Origin: Burkholderiaceae bacterium
GTDB lineage: Bacteria > Pseudomonadota > Gammaproteobacteria > Burkholderiales > Burkholderiaceae_B
DNA: 34,661 bases
Assembly: GCA_020851995.1 (NCBI GenBank)
Contig: JADZBO010000248.1
Span: forward strand, 1 to 34,661
Direction: 5' to 3'
Of this stretch, positions 1-8,473 are shown piece by piece; the stretch's first letter is position 1; each line of letters opens with the position of its first letter. Below the pieces are notes generated by a model. That model did not search any database, was not told where the DNA came from, and saw only the letters and a list, made by a program, of their open reading frames with translations. A program made the position numbers and the translations under genes.

Positions 1-62
1 AGCGTGAGCTTGAAGCGATTGGGGATCTGCTCGAGGCAGTCGTCAACGGTAATACGGGCCAT
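1..62 (-). CDS. rpoZ: RNA polymerase omega subunit (5' end only)
   Basis: Only the first 20 codons lie in the window; the gene runs off the left edge. The reverse strand reads MARITVDDCLEQIPNRFKLT, which matches the conserved start of omega (MARVTV...NRF in E. coli). Omega is the small subunit that helps assemble and stabilise RNA polymerase and forms part of a ppGpp site. An AGGA motif lies about 6 bases before the ATG at 62. It follows gmk on the same strand after a 98-bp gap, the usual gmk-rpoZ(-spoT) order in proteobacteria, so spoT would be expected beyond the left edge. Identification rests on a short but very characteristic N-terminus. Confidence 0.9.
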   Translation of the reverse strand, partial: MARITVDDCLEQIPNRFKLT

Positions 63-160
63 GGTGATCCTGAAGGTCAAGGGAGATGGACGGCAGTATA
101 GCGGCTAGATCAGGGCTCAACGCACCCAGGCACAAGTGCCCGAAAGCATTGAACTCTGTT

Positions 161-787
161 CTAACTCCGGACTCCGAGCGAAGCAAACAGAGCAGCGTGC
201 CGCGCAGCCTGGTTTTCGCGCCGCAAACGCGCTGCGCCGATGATCAGCGACAACTCCTGCAGGGCAACGCTAAAGTCTTGATTAATAATAACATATTCGA
301 ACTCGCTCGCATGCGCGATTTCGGCCGCCGCACCCTGGATGCGGCGCTCGATGACGTCTGGCGCATCCTGCCCCCGACGGGTGAGGCGATCGCGCAACGC
401 AGCAATCGATGGCGGAAGGATAAAGATGCCGACTGCGCGAGGAAACAGACGTTCAACCTGTCGTGCACCCTGCCAGTCGATCTCAAGCAAGATGTCAGTG
501 CCCGAGCAAATGGCCGCATCGACGGCGTCGCGCGGCGTGCCATAGTAGTTGCCGTGCACTTGAGCCCATTCCAGCAGCTGATCACCGGCACGCAATTGTT
601 CGAATGTATCGTTCGTGACAAAACGATAGTCCTTGCCATCAAGTTCCCCGCTGCGCGGGGCGCGGGTAGTGCAGGAGACAGACAGGTGAATTGAGGGATC
701 CTGGGCGAGCAGAGCATTGACCAGGCTGGACTTACCGGCCCCGCTGGGCGCCACTACCAAAAAAACGTTACCTGCCGCGCTGGACAT
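161..787 (-). CDS. gmk: Guanylate kinase
   Basis: 208 residues, the normal length for bacterial guanylate kinase, which phosphorylates GMP to GDP with ATP in the cytoplasm. The P-loop is at residues 13-20 (APSGAGKS), followed by the GMP-binding signature [11 protein letters not shown] and the DYRFV segment around residues 38-57. The C-terminus carries the conserved basic R-R..N motif. The ATG at 787 puts the P-loop at the expected distance from the N-terminus. It is followed on the same strand by rpoZ. In many relatives yicC directly precedes gmk; here yicC lies about 6.7 kb away (7522-8460) with a plus-strand cluster between, so gmk must have its own promoter in 788-920. Confidence 0.96.
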   Translation of the reverse strand: MSSAAGNVFLVVAPSGAGKSSLVNALLAQDPSIHLSVSCTTRAPRSGELDGKDYRFVTNDTFEQLRAGDQLLEWAQVHGNYYGTPRDAVDAAICSGTDILLEIDWQGARQVERLFPRAVGIFILPPSIAALRDRLTRRGQDAPDVIERRIQGAAAEIAHASEFEYVIINQDFSVALQELSLIIGAARLRRENQAARHAALFASLGVRS

Positions 788-920
788 AAGTCACAATACG
801 AGTCGATTTGAATGACAAAAGCATAGCAGACTCGTGTAGTGTTCAACGCCTGACGTCACATTCAAAGGGTCGCCATGCCCTGTGCGCCGAAGCGACCAAA
901 ATCATTTACGGAATAGCCAA
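788..920. promoter_or_regulatory. Divergent intergenic region between gmk and the sulfurtransferase
   Basis: This 133-bp gap must hold promoters for leftward gmk and rightward sulfurtransferase. It contains a perfect 7-bp inverted repeat (ACGAGTC at 798-804, GACTCGT at 829-835), whose arm centres are 31 bp apart, about three helical turns, and a separate 8-bp palindrome TGACGTCA at 851-858. No strong sigma-70 -35/-10 pair stands out. Assigning either repeat as an operator is inference; short repeats of this size can occur by chance. Confidence 0.4.
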
Positions 921-1799
921 ATGACCGCCATCAACCCAATCATCACTGTGCGTGAACTGCAGGAGCGGATCGCGACGCGCCCTGACTCTGTGCTCGTTTG
1001 CGATTGCCGATCCGATCTGGTCGACTATGACCTGGGTCAGCGCGTCTACGCACAGGGGCACATACCCGGTGCCCGGTTCGTGAACATGAGCACCGAACTG
1101 AGCGGACCAAAAAGCGGGCATAACGGCCGGCATCCGCTGCCCGATAAGGCGGTTTTCGTTGCAACCCTGGCGCAGTGGGGCGTCAACGACGACACGCTGG
1201 TGGTCGGCTACGACAGCCATGGCGGCATGTACGCATCGAGGCTCTGGTGGCTTGTGCTGCGTGCGGGCCACGCGAGGGTGGCAGTGCTCGATGGCGGCTT
1301 GCCTGCCTGGGAGGCGGCGGGCTTCCCGGTCAGTCCGGATCTTCCGCAAGCTCGCATTGCCGGCAATATCCGGCAGGGTTCACCGCTTGTGACGGAGGTC
1401 GCTCTGGCGAACGTGCGCGCGGGCCTGGGCAATCCTGGGCGTCTCATCGTCGACGCCCGTCCACCGGATCGGTTCCAGGGTCAGAACGAAACCCTGGACC
1501 CCCGTGCCGGCCACATGCCCGGAGCGGTCAATCGTCCCTCCAGAAACAACGTGACGGACGCGGGATTCTTCAAGGATGCCGCAACGTTGCGCGCCGAATA
1601 TGATCAATTGCTTGGCGCTTATAAGCCCCAACAGATGGTGGCGAGTTGTGGTTCGGGGGTTTCGGCGTGCCACATGCTCCTGGCAATGCGGATCGCCGGG
1701 TTGCCTGGCGGTGCACTCTACGGAGGATCATGGAGCGAGTGGAGCGCTCAACCGGACACACCGGTTGAGTTGGGCCCTTCGCCTGCGCAGCCTCACTGA
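921..1799 (+). CDS. 3-mercaptopyruvate sulfurtransferase-type rhodanese
   Basis: 292 residues with two rhodanese domains, the N-terminal one inactive and the C-terminal one carrying the active-site loop CGSGVSA with Cys243. That loop resembles SseA/mercaptopyruvate sulfurtransferase (CGSGVTA) rather than thiosulfate rhodanese (CRKGVTA), so the likely reaction is transfer of sulfur from 3-mercaptopyruvate to a thiol or cyanide. Both domains show the conserved D-R/D-A-R and GHIPGA/GHMPGA motifs (residues 46-51 and 197-202). I chose ATG 921 over a GTG at 882 because the family N-terminus begins shortly before the first rhodanese strand; the ribosome site before 921 is weak. It lies 80 bp upstream of the SDR of the gamma-glutamyl cluster on the same strand, but a functional link is not evident. 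Confidence 0.85.
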   Translation: MTAINPIITVRELQERIATRPDSVLVCDCRSDLVDYDLGQRVYAQGHIPGARFVNMSTELSGPKSGHNGRHPLPDKAVFVATLAQWGVNDDTLVVGYDSHGGMYASRLWWLVLRAGHARVAVLDGGLPAWEAAGFPVSPDLPQARIAGNIRQGSPLVTEVALANVRAGLGNPGRLIVDARPPDRFQGQNETLDPRAGHMPGAVNRPSRNNVTDAGFFKDAATLRAEYDQLLGAYKPQQMVASCGSGVSACHMLLAMRIAGLPGGALYGGSWSEWSAQPDTPVELGPSPAQPH

Positions 1800-1878
1800 A
1801 GCGGATGACGGGGATACGTCACCTGCTCTGTGATCGAGGGCGGTTCACGCCAGCACACTGGATACTGAATAAAGGTTA

Positions 1879-2637
1879 ATGATGGCCGAATTAAAAGTTG
1901 CGGTGGTCACCGGGGCGGGATCCGGCATTGGCCGGGCGGTTTCACTGGCCCTGGCGCACGCCGGATACGACGTGGTCCTTGCGGGTCGCCGCGCCGACAA
2001 ACTCGAAGAAACGCGCTCTCTGGGCGGTGAACTGGCAGGCCGGTTGCATCCGCTCGCAACCGATGTCGCGGACGAGGCCAGTGTCAATGCGCTTTTTGCG
2101 GAGGTGTCGCGCCGCTTCGGACGACTCGACGTGCTGTTCAATAACGCCGGACGGGGTGGCCCCCCCGTGCCAATTGAAGACCTTCCCACCGACGTCTGGC
2201 GCGATATTGTCAATATCAACCTGACCGGGATGTTTCTGTGCGCCCAGGGCGCGATTCGGATCATGAAAGCGCAAACGCCGATGGGCGGGCGCATCATTAA
2301 CAACGGCTCGATTTCCGCCCACGCGCCACGGCCTTTTTCGATTGGCTACACCGCCACCAAGCATGCGGTCACAGGGCTCACCAAGTCGATCTCGCTTGAT
2401 TGCCGGCCATACGACATCGCCTGCACTCAGATCGACATCGGTAACGCAGCGACTGAGATGACAGACCGCATGGCCAAGGGTGTACTGCAACCTGACGGTT
2501 CGATGCGGGCAGAGCCGCGCATGGACGTCAATCACGTCGCGCAGACCATTTCGCAGATCGTTGGCTTTCCGCTTGAGACGAACGTGCAGTTCATCACAAT
2601 CATGGCGACCAAGATGCCGTTTCTCGGCCGCGCCTGA
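1879..2637 (+). CDS. Short-chain dehydrogenase/reductase, first gene of the gamma-glutamyl amine cluster
   Basis: 252 residues, classical SDR. The nucleotide motif TGAGSGIG is at residues 11-18, NNAG at 88-91, and the catalytic Ser144, Tyr157 and Lys161 (YTATK) are all present. Two arginines after the second strand (GRR, residues 36-38) favour NADP(H) over NAD(H). An AAAGG sequence precedes tandem ATG codons at 1879 and 1882, so the start is uncertain by one codon. A 72-bp gap separates it from the synthetase gene. It probably oxidises or reduces an alcohol or carbonyl in the pathway encoded downstream, but the substrate cannot be read from the sequence. It could also act on a side product, since the cluster has a second, iron-type alcohol dehydrogenase. 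Confidence 0.85.
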   Translation: MMAELKVAVVTGAGSGIGRAVSLALAHAGYDVVLAGRRADKLEETRSLGGELAGRLHPLATDVADEASVNALFAEVSRRFGRLDVLFNNAGRGGPPVPIEDLPTDVWRDIVNINLTGMFLCAQGAIRIMKAQTPMGGRIINNGSISAHAPRPFSIGYTATKHAVTGLTKSISLDCRPYDIACTQIDIGNAATEMTDRMAKGVLQPDGSMRAEPRMDVNHVAQTISQIVGFPLETNVQFITIMATKMPFLGRA

Positions 2638-2709
2638 CCCTGCGCACCAGATACCCCGCTCTTGTGGCGCGGCTGTCGTCAATCCTTACAACCGGACTTA
2701 CGAGGCAGA

Positions 2710-4101
2710 ATGCAGATGGTCACCAGAACAGTCTCCGGCAAGATTCACCCCGCGATCACGGCAGTGCAAAAGTCAGACGCCCGGAAAGTCAAGGTCGCGG
2801 TCAGCGATATCGATGGCATCTTGCGCGGCAAGTACCTGCATCGTGACAAGTTTTTGGGCGCGGCGCAGCCCTATCCTGGCGGCGGCTTCGGCTTTTGTGA
2901 CGTCGTACTCGGCTGGGACATGATGGACGTCACCTACGACAACACGACGGCGACCGGTTGGCAACACGGTTTCCCCGATGCACTCTGTCGCATCGCGCCA
3001 GAGACTGCGCGCCAGGTTCCGTGGGATAACGGTGTCCCGTTTTTTCTCGGAGAGTTCGTCAACGCGGACGGAACGCCCCACGCCCTATGCCCCAGACAAA
3101 CCCTCAAGCGCGTCCTCGCACGCGCTGAAAAAATGGGCTTTGCCGTGATGACCGGCATGGAGTTCGAATGGTTCAACTTTGCGGAAACGCCGAAAAGCTG
3201 GGCGGCCAAGCACGGCGTAGGCCCCGATTGGTTGACGCCGGGAATGTTCGGCTATTCGCTGTTGCGCATGAACCAGAACCGGGACTTCTTTAACGCCATC
3301 ATGGATGACATGCTCGCGTTCGGTGTGCCGGTCGAAGGCTTGCACACTGAGACCGGCCCCGGGGTCTACGAAGCGGCGATCGGATTTTCGAGTGCGCTTG
3401 AACAAGCTGACCGCGCGGTCCTGTTCAAGACCGGCACCAAGGAAATCGGCGCGCGCTTCGGCATCATGCCGAGTTTCATGGCCAAGCCCAGTCAGCAACT
3501 TCCGGGATGCAGCGGTCACGTGCACCAGAGCCTTTCCGATGGCAAAGCGAACCTGTTTTACGACGCGAAGTCAGATCGTCGCATGAGCAAGTTGTTTGAA
3601 AGCTATCTGGCTGGACAGATCGCCTGCCTGATGGAGTTCGCTCCAATGTTCTGGCCGACCGTCAACAGCTACAAGCGCCTGGTCGACGGATTCTGGGCAC
3701 CTGTCAAACCGACCTGGGGCATTGATAACCGCACGGCGAGCTTTCGCGTGATCGCCGGGAGCCCCAAGGCGACCCGGCTGGAAACACGTTGCCCCGGCGC
3801 CGACGTCAATCCCTATCTTGCGATGGCGGCGTTGATCGCCGCAGGGCTCGACGGGGTCGAAAAGGGCCTGAAACTGACCACTGCGCCCATTACCGGGACC
3901 AATCAGGGCGCCGAAGCGATTCCGCGCGCGCCGCGCACGCTGATCGAGACGACCCGCATTTTTGAACGCTCACGCATTGCGCGTGACTGGCTGGGCGATG
4001 GGTTCGTCGACCATTTCGCCGCAACGCGAGACTGGGAATGGCGCCAATTCCTGGATTGCGTCACCGACTGGGAAATGCGCCGTTACTTTGAAATTATCTG
4101 A
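2710..4101 (+). CDS. Glutamine synthetase-family gamma-glutamyl amide synthetase (PuuA/IpuC-like)
   Basis: 463 residues, glutamine synthetase fold but not GlnA: there is no adenylylation Tyr motif, and the N-terminal segment (DIDGILRGKYL, residues 33-43) is of the PuuA type. Metal and ATP residues are present: Glu151 and Glu153 (GMEFEW), Glu214/Glu221 (TETGPGVYE), His270 and His272 (GCSGHVHQS), the NRTASFR segment at 340-346, and ETRCPGADVNPYL at 358-370. Enzymes of this group ligate glutamate to an amine using ATP, giving a gamma-glutamyl amide, for example PuuA with putrescine or IpuC with isopropylamine. The neighbours (alcohol dehydrogenase, aldehyde dehydrogenase, gamma-glutamyl hydrolase) support an amine-catabolic role. 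A true glnA lies at 17653-19065, so this copy is not needed for ammonia assimilation. The start could be ATG 2710 or 2716; GAGG at 2702-2705 suits either. Confidence 0.88.
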   Translation: MQMVTRTVSGKIHPAITAVQKSDARKVKVAVSDIDGILRGKYLHRDKFLGAAQPYPGGGFGFCDVVLGWDMMDVTYDNTTATGWQHGFPDALCRIAPETARQVPWDNGVPFFLGEFVNADGTPHALCPRQTLKRVLARAEKMGFAVMTGMEFEWFNFAETPKSWAAKHGVGPDWLTPGMFGYSLLRMNQNRDFFNAIMDDMLAFGVPVEGLHTETGPGVYEAAIGFSSALEQADRAVLFKTGTKEIGARFGIMPSFMAKPSQQLPGCSGHVHQSLSDGKANLFYDAKSDRRMSKLFESYLAGQIACLMEFAPMFWPTVNSYKRLVDGFWAPVKPTWGIDNRTASFRVIAGSPKATRLETRCPGADVNPYLAMAALIAAGLDGVEKGLKLTTAPITGTNQGAEAIPRAPRTLIETTRIFERSRIARDWLGDGFVDHFAATRDWEWRQFLDCVTDWEMRRYFEII

Positions 4102-4105
4102 AATC

Positions 4106-5245
4106 ATGAGCATCCAAAATTTTTCCTTTCCGACCGCCATCAAGTTTGGACCCGGGGCACGCAAACTCGTTGCAGAACATTTGTCCTCCCTCGGATTGCA
4201 TCGCCCTCTGATCGTGACGGATCGCGCCCTGGCGGCGTTGCCGGTACTGACCGAATTTCGCAGTCATCTCGATGGTCTGGACGTGGCTGTGTTTGGCGGC
4301 GTGCACGGCAATCCGACCTGTAGCCAGGTGATGGAAGGCGCTGCGGCTTTTTCTGCTCACGGTGCGGACTGCGTCATCGGATTTGGCGGTGGTGCAGCGC
4401 TCGATGTGGCTAAGGTGGTCGGCGTGGCGGCAACCCATCCAGGCGATATTCTGGAATACGTCTGGGATCATCCCCGGGTCAGACCAATCAACCAGCCCCT
4501 GCCTTATTTCGTTGCATTGCCGACCACCTCGGGAACGGGCTCCGAAGTCGGTCGTTCAAGCGTCATCAGCGAAAACGACACGCATCTTAAGCGCGTGGTG
4601 TTCAGCCCGGCCATCCTCGCGCGCACGGTCTTTGCTGACCCGGAACTCACGCTCGCGTTGCCGCCCGCGATGACTGCGGCCACAGGCATGGATGCACTCA
4701 CCCACAACATTGAAAGCTATCTCTCGCCGGCGTATCACCCGATGTGTGACGCAATCGCGCTCGAAGGCACGCGTATCGCGGCGGCTGCCTTGCCGGTTGC
4801 CGTCGAAACGCCAGGCGATCTGAGGGCACGCGGCGACATGATGATGGCCTCGCTGATGGGCGCAGTGGCCTTTCAGAAGGATCTGGGGGCGGTGCATTCC
4901 TGCGCGCACGCCCTTGGGGCTGTCTGCGATATGCATCATGGCCTGGCAAACGCGCTCATGATCGATACCGTGCTTGCGTGGAATTTCGAAGCTGCGCCGG
5001 ATAAGTTTGCCGAACTCGCGCACGTCTGCAAAGTGGTCGGCGGTGCCGGCGCCTTTGTACCCTGGCTGCTTGCGTTGCGCACGCGCATTGGCATTGGTGG
5101 CGGGCTTGCCCGCTACGGCGTGACACGGGCACACCTGCCACGTCTGGTCGAGATTGCGACTGCGGACATCTGCCACCAGACGAATCCAAGGCCTTGCACC
5201 GCCGCTGACTTTGAGCGGTTGTTCGCGGCGGCGCTTGGCGCCTGA
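4106..5245 (+). CDS. Iron-containing (group III) alcohol dehydrogenase
   Basis: 379 residues, the usual length for group III metal-dependent alcohol dehydrogenases such as FucO and the 1,3-propanediol and 4-hydroxybutyrate dehydrogenases. NAD-binding motifs are GFGGGAALDVAK (residues 92-103) and TSGTGSE (141-147). The four metal ligands of FucO have counterparts at Asp196, His200, His264 and His278, with the same 14-residue spacing between the last two. The ATG at 4106 is only 4 bases past the synthetase stop codon, so the two genes are translationally linked and almost certainly act in one pathway. The likely job is oxidation of a primary alcohol to an aldehyde, which the aldehyde dehydrogenase at 6087 would take further. 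The canonical putrescine pathway has no such enzyme at this step. Confidence 0.9.
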   Translation: MSIQNFSFPTAIKFGPGARKLVAEHLSSLGLHRPLIVTDRALAALPVLTEFRSHLDGLDVAVFGGVHGNPTCSQVMEGAAAFSAHGADCVIGFGGGAALDVAKVVGVAATHPGDILEYVWDHPRVRPINQPLPYFVALPTTSGTGSEVGRSSVISENDTHLKRVVFSPAILARTVFADPELTLALPPAMTAATGMDALTHNIESYLSPAYHPMCDAIALEGTRIAAAALPVAVETPGDLRARGDMMMASLMGAVAFQKDLGAVHSCAHALGAVCDMHHGLANALMIDTVLAWNFEAAPDKFAELAHVCKVVGGAGAFVPWLLALRTRIGIGGGLARYGVTRAHLPRLVEIATADICHQTNPRPCTAADFERLFAAALGA

Positions 5246-5261
5246 TGCAACGGGGATCACG

Positions 5262-6086
5262 ATGAGTGACCGACTCAAGATAGGTATCAGCGCGTGCTTG
5301 CTGCCACCCACGCCGGGACGGTCGGCCGCGCCCGCCAAGACCCTGCAGTTCATCGAGCAATCGACGGCGCACTGGGTCATGAGCGGTGGCGCGGTTCCCG
5401 TCATGATTCCGTCCCCCTACGGCGACACGGCACGTGGTGAGATTGGTTGCAACGACTACGCGCAATGGCTGGACGGATTGGTTCTGCATGGCGGCGCGGA
5501 TGTCTGGCCAGGAAACTACGGTGAAGAACCCTTGAAGCCCGAATGGATCGGCGACGCGGCGCGCGACGCCTACGAAATCGAACTCATGCGGGCGTTCTTT
5601 GTCGCCGGCAAGCCGGTGTTCGGCATTTGCCGAGGGCTGCAGGTCATCAACGTGGGATTCGGCGGAACCCTCTATCAGGATATCGCCACGCAACTCGACA
5701 CCCCCGTTCGCCATCAGGACCGGCCCGTGTACGAGCATAATTTTCACCAAGTCGAAATGGTGTCGGGCACACGGCTTGAAACGCTGCTCAGTGCCTCGTC
5801 AAGCCGCACGATCAATAGCATCCACCACCAGGCAATTCGCGCTCTGGCGCCAGATTTCGAGGTCGAGGCCCGCAGTCCGACCGATGGGGTCATCGAGGCA
5901 ATTCGTCACTGCGGTCCGGCTTACGTGGCTGCCGTGCAGTGGCATCCAGAGTTTCATCGCCCCGAGCAAAATGTACTCGACGACACACCGCTGCTCGCGG
6001 ATTTTCTGCAAGCAGCGCGCGTTGCGCGTCAGTCCCGACAACCCGGCCCGACCGGATCCCAATCGCCATCGCAGGACCCCGCTTAA
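5262..6086 (+). CDS. Gamma-glutamyl amide hydrolase (PuuD-like class I amidotransferase, peptidase C26)
   Basis: 274 residues. The class I glutamine amidotransferase triad is visible: nucleophile Cys123 in FGICRGLQ, and His228 and Glu230 in QWHPEF. The oxyanion region VLHGGADVWP (residues 74-83) and the NSIHHQAI segment match PuuD, which cleaves gamma-glutamyl-GABA to glutamate and GABA. Here it should release the oxidised amine and recycle glutamate at the end of the pathway. The ATG at 5262 follows a GGGGAT sequence and lies 16 bases after the alcohol dehydrogenase stop. Its stop codon directly abuts the start of the aldehyde dehydrogenase gene with no spacer. The exact amide cleaved is unknown. 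Confidence 0.9.
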   Translation: MSDRLKIGISACLLPPTPGRSAAPAKTLQFIEQSTAHWVMSGGAVPVMIPSPYGDTARGEIGCNDYAQWLDGLVLHGGADVWPGNYGEEPLKPEWIGDAARDAYEIELMRAFFVAGKPVFGICRGLQVINVGFGGTLYQDIATQLDTPVRHQDRPVYEHNFHQVEMVSGTRLETLLSASSSRTINSIHHQAIRALAPDFEVEARSPTDGVIEAIRHCGPAYVAAVQWHPEFHRPEQNVLDDTPLLADFLQAARVARQSRQPGPTGSQSPSQDPA

Positions 6087-7460
6087 ATGACACAACTCGC
6101 GATCCATAATCCCGCAACCGGCGCGCTGATCGCCACCGTGCCGGTGGACACCGCCCAGACGGTTGGCGCCAAGGCACTTGCTGCACGCGCGGCCCAGACG
6201 AACTGGCAGCGCACGCCGGTTGCCGCGCGCAAGCACTGCATCGTCAGATTTCGCGCGGCAATCGTCGATGAACTCGATGCTCTTGCCGCCATCATGACCG
6301 CGGAGACGGGCAAGCCGATCCGGATGTCACGCAATGAGCTCAATGGCTTGCTGGGACGGATCGATTTTTTTCTTGAGAGCGTCGACCGCGCAACGGCCAC
6401 CGAGACGGTGTTCGATCAGGACGGAATGACCGAGCAGATCGAGCATGCGCCCCTGGGGGTGGTGGCCAATATCTCGGCGTGGAACTACCCATGGTTCGTT
6501 GGCGGCAATGTGTTCATCCCGGCGCTGCTGACTGGCAACGCGGTGCTGTATAAGCCGTCGGAGTACGCAACGATGACCGGTCTCGCGATTGCGCGCCTGC
6601 TGCGCGGTGCGGGAATCCCGGACCAGGTGTTCACTGTGTTGGTCGGGGGGGCGGAAGTCGGCGCCGCCCTGATCGAACAGCGCATCGACGGTCTGTTTTT
6701 CACCGGATCACACGGCACGGGCGTCAGGATCGCCCAGGCACTCGCGCCGCGCCTGATCAAGTTGCAACTCGAACTGGGCGGTAAGGATCCCACTTACGTA
6801 TGTGATGATGCCGATCCGCGGCTGGCCGCGGAATCACTCGCGGACGGTGCGATGTACAACACCGGGCAAAGCTGCTGTTCGGTGGAGCGGATTTATGTGC
6901 ATGAAAAGATCCATGACGCCTTTGTCGAGGCGTTCGTCGAATCCGTTCGCGGATTCACGGTGGGCGACCCGACCTCGGACGACACCTACATCGGCGCGAT
7001 CACACGTGCCGCGCAACTCGATGTGCTCGATGCCCAGGTTGCGGATGCCAGGGCCAAGGGCGCACGCCTGCTGCTGGGTGGTCACCGTTTGCCGGGGCCC
7101 GGGAACTGGTACGCGCCGACGGTTTTTGCCGACGTGACCCACGAAATGGACCTGATGCGCGAAGAGAGTTTCGGGCCCATGATCGGTATACAGAAGGTTC
7201 GCAACGATGACGTCGCGCTCCAGTTGATGAACGACACCCGATACGGTCTGACGGCAGGGGTCTATACGCCCGACGAGGTGCGGGCGCGCTCCGTGCTTGC
7301 ACACGTCCATTCTGGCAGCGTGTACTGGAACTGCTGCGATCGCGTGAGCCCGCGTCTGCCCTGGAGCGGTTACGGCGATTCAGGCATCGGGTTGACGCTT
7401 TCAACCTATGGCATCCAGGCGTTCACCCGCCCGAAGGCCTGGCATTTGCGGCGCACTTAA
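6087..7460 (+). CDS. NAD(P)-dependent aldehyde dehydrogenase
   Basis: 457 residues, slightly shorter than the common 480-500. All catalytic features are present: Asn133 in AWNYPW, Lys156 in YKPSE, the cofactor motif FTGSHGTG (205-212), general base Glu229 in LELGG, and nucleophile Cys263 in TGQSCCS, with a second Cys next to it. It begins on the base after the hydrolase stop codon (TAA then ATG), so it is translationally coupled. In the inferred pathway it would oxidise a gamma-glutamyl amino-aldehyde to the matching acid before the hydrolase acts, as PuuC does for gamma-glutamyl-gamma-aminobutyraldehyde. It is the last gene of the cluster and converges on yicC. Confidence 0.9.
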   Translation: MTQLAIHNPATGALIATVPVDTAQTVGAKALAARAAQTNWQRTPVAARKHCIVRFRAAIVDELDALAAIMTAETGKPIRMSRNELNGLLGRIDFFLESVDRATATETVFDQDGMTEQIEHAPLGVVANISAWNYPWFVGGNVFIPALLTGNAVLYKPSEYATMTGLAIARLLRGAGIPDQVFTVLVGGAEVGAALIEQRIDGLFFTGSHGTGVRIAQALAPRLIKLQLELGGKDPTYVCDDADPRLAAESLADGAMYNTGQSCCSVERIYVHEKIHDAFVEAFVESVRGFTVGDPTSDDTYIGAITRAAQLDVLDAQVADARAKGARLLLGGHRLPGPGNWYAPTVFADVTHEMDLMREESFGPMIGIQKVRNDDVALQLMNDTRYGLTAGVYTPDEVRARSVLAHVHSGSVYWNCCDRVSPRLPWSGYGDSGIGLTLSTYGIQAFTRPKAWHLRRT

Positions 7461-7482
7461 CCGACGGACACTGGCATTCGCG

Positions 7483-7503
7483 CCACGCCTGGCCCTGGCG
7501 TGG
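7483..7503. terminator. Hairpin between convergent aldehyde dehydrogenase and yicC genes
   Basis: CCACGCC at 7483-7489 and GGCGTGG at 7497-7503 form a perfect 7-bp GC-rich stem with a 7-base loop, extendable by a G-T pair. It sits in the 61-bp gap between two converging genes, where a bidirectional terminator is expected. No T-run follows on either side, so its strength as an intrinsic terminator is uncertain. Confidence 0.5.
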
Positions 7504-7521
7504 TGCTCCGTGCCGGAATCG

Positions 7522-8460
7522 TCACTCGATGTTTTGCGCCTGTTCGCGCATCTGCTCGATGAGCAGTTTCAGATCCATCGCCGAACGCGTCATGTCCATG
7601 CTGGCGGCCTTGGAGCCCAGCGTGTTGGCCTCGCGGTTCATTTCCTGGAACAGGAAGTCGAGGCGTTTTCCCACGCTGCCGGGATCCTTGCCGCCGGGCC
7701 CGCGACCACTGCCTTCGCGTTTTTTGCCCGACAGCAGAAACTCGAGTTCGACAATATGGGACCGTAACCGCGCGAGCTCTTCGGCCACATCAATGCGCAG
7801 GGCAAAGAGACTGGATTCACTGGCGATGCGCTCAGACAGCTCAGCCCCGGAAATGTGCGTGAAACCGCCTGGGAATGCCGAACTCACTGTCTCGCGCAAC
7901 TTCTGGGCAAGTTTGTCACGCTGGGTCGCCAGCAGTGCGGGCATGTGCGATTCAACCTCGAGCACGATTTCCTGCATTTGACCTGACGTGGTCAGCATGG
8001 CTGCCGCCAGGCGCTCACCCTCACGAAGGCGGCCCTCAGTCAGTTGCGCCAGCGCGGGTTCGAATGCCTGGAGGCAGGCCTGCGCCCAGACTTCCGGATC
8101 GACGACAGCTGCCTGGGCATCGGGCCAGCCAAGCAGTTCAAACAGGCGGGGAGACTCCGTCTGCGGGAGTACTTTACGCGCAGCATCAAGCTGTTGCGCG
8201 ACGCGCTGCAACGCTGATTCCGTCAAACGCTGATCGCCCGTACTCTGTGCCCGCGCAAAACTCGCGCGCACTTCAACCTTGCCGCGTCCGATACTGCGTG
8301 TGAGCCGCTCCCGAATGGGTTGTTCCGCCAGCCGCAATTCATCCGGAATGCGAAACTGCAGATCCAGGAATCGGCTATTGACACTGCGGATTTCAACCGA
8401 CACGGTGCCGATCTCCAGAGTGACCTTGCCGCTGCCGAAGGCGGTCATGCTTGCTGTCAT
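7522..8460 (-). CDS. yicC: YicC-family endoribonuclease
   Basis: 312 residues. The N-terminus MTASMTAFGSGK matches the family start (M..SMTAF), followed by EIRSVNSRFLDL, and the C-terminal DUF1732 block has FLFQEMNREANTLGSKA and a closing LLIEQMREQAQNIE. YicC proteins are conserved cytoplasmic endoribonucleases linked to RNA turnover and stationary-phase behaviour. ATG 8460 is preferred; ATG 8448 is possible. The gene lies 13 bases downstream of ggt on the same strand, so it may be co-transcribed with it. In many betaproteobacteria yicC directly precedes gmk; here the 6.7-kb plus-strand cluster separates the two. Confidence 0.92.
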   Translation of the reverse strand: MTASMTAFGSGKVTLEIGTVSVEIRSVNSRFLDLQFRIPDELRLAEQPIRERLTRSIGRGKVEVRASFARAQSTGDQRLTESALQRVAQQLDAARKVLPQTESPRLFELLGWPDAQAAVVDPEVWAQACLQAFEPALAQLTEGRLREGERLAAAMLTTSGQMQEIVLEVESHMPALLATQRDKLAQKLRETVSSAFPGGFTHISGAELSERIASESSLFALRIDVAEELARLRSHIVELEFLLSGKKREGSGRGPGGKDPGSVGKRLDFLFQEMNREANTLGSKAASMDMTRSAMDLKLLIEQMREQAQNIE

Positions 8461-8473
8461 GTGTTGCTCTCGA

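Noticed and set aside
2710..4101. Second glutamine synthetase for ammonia assimilation
   Set aside because: It lacks the adenylylation motif, is PuuA-like at the N-terminus and lies among amine-catabolic genes, while a canonical glnA is present at 17653-19065.
4556..5750. Two long minus-strand frames opposite the alcohol dehydrogenase and hydrolase
   Set aside because: Both are shadows of well-supported plus-strand genes and show no domain signature.
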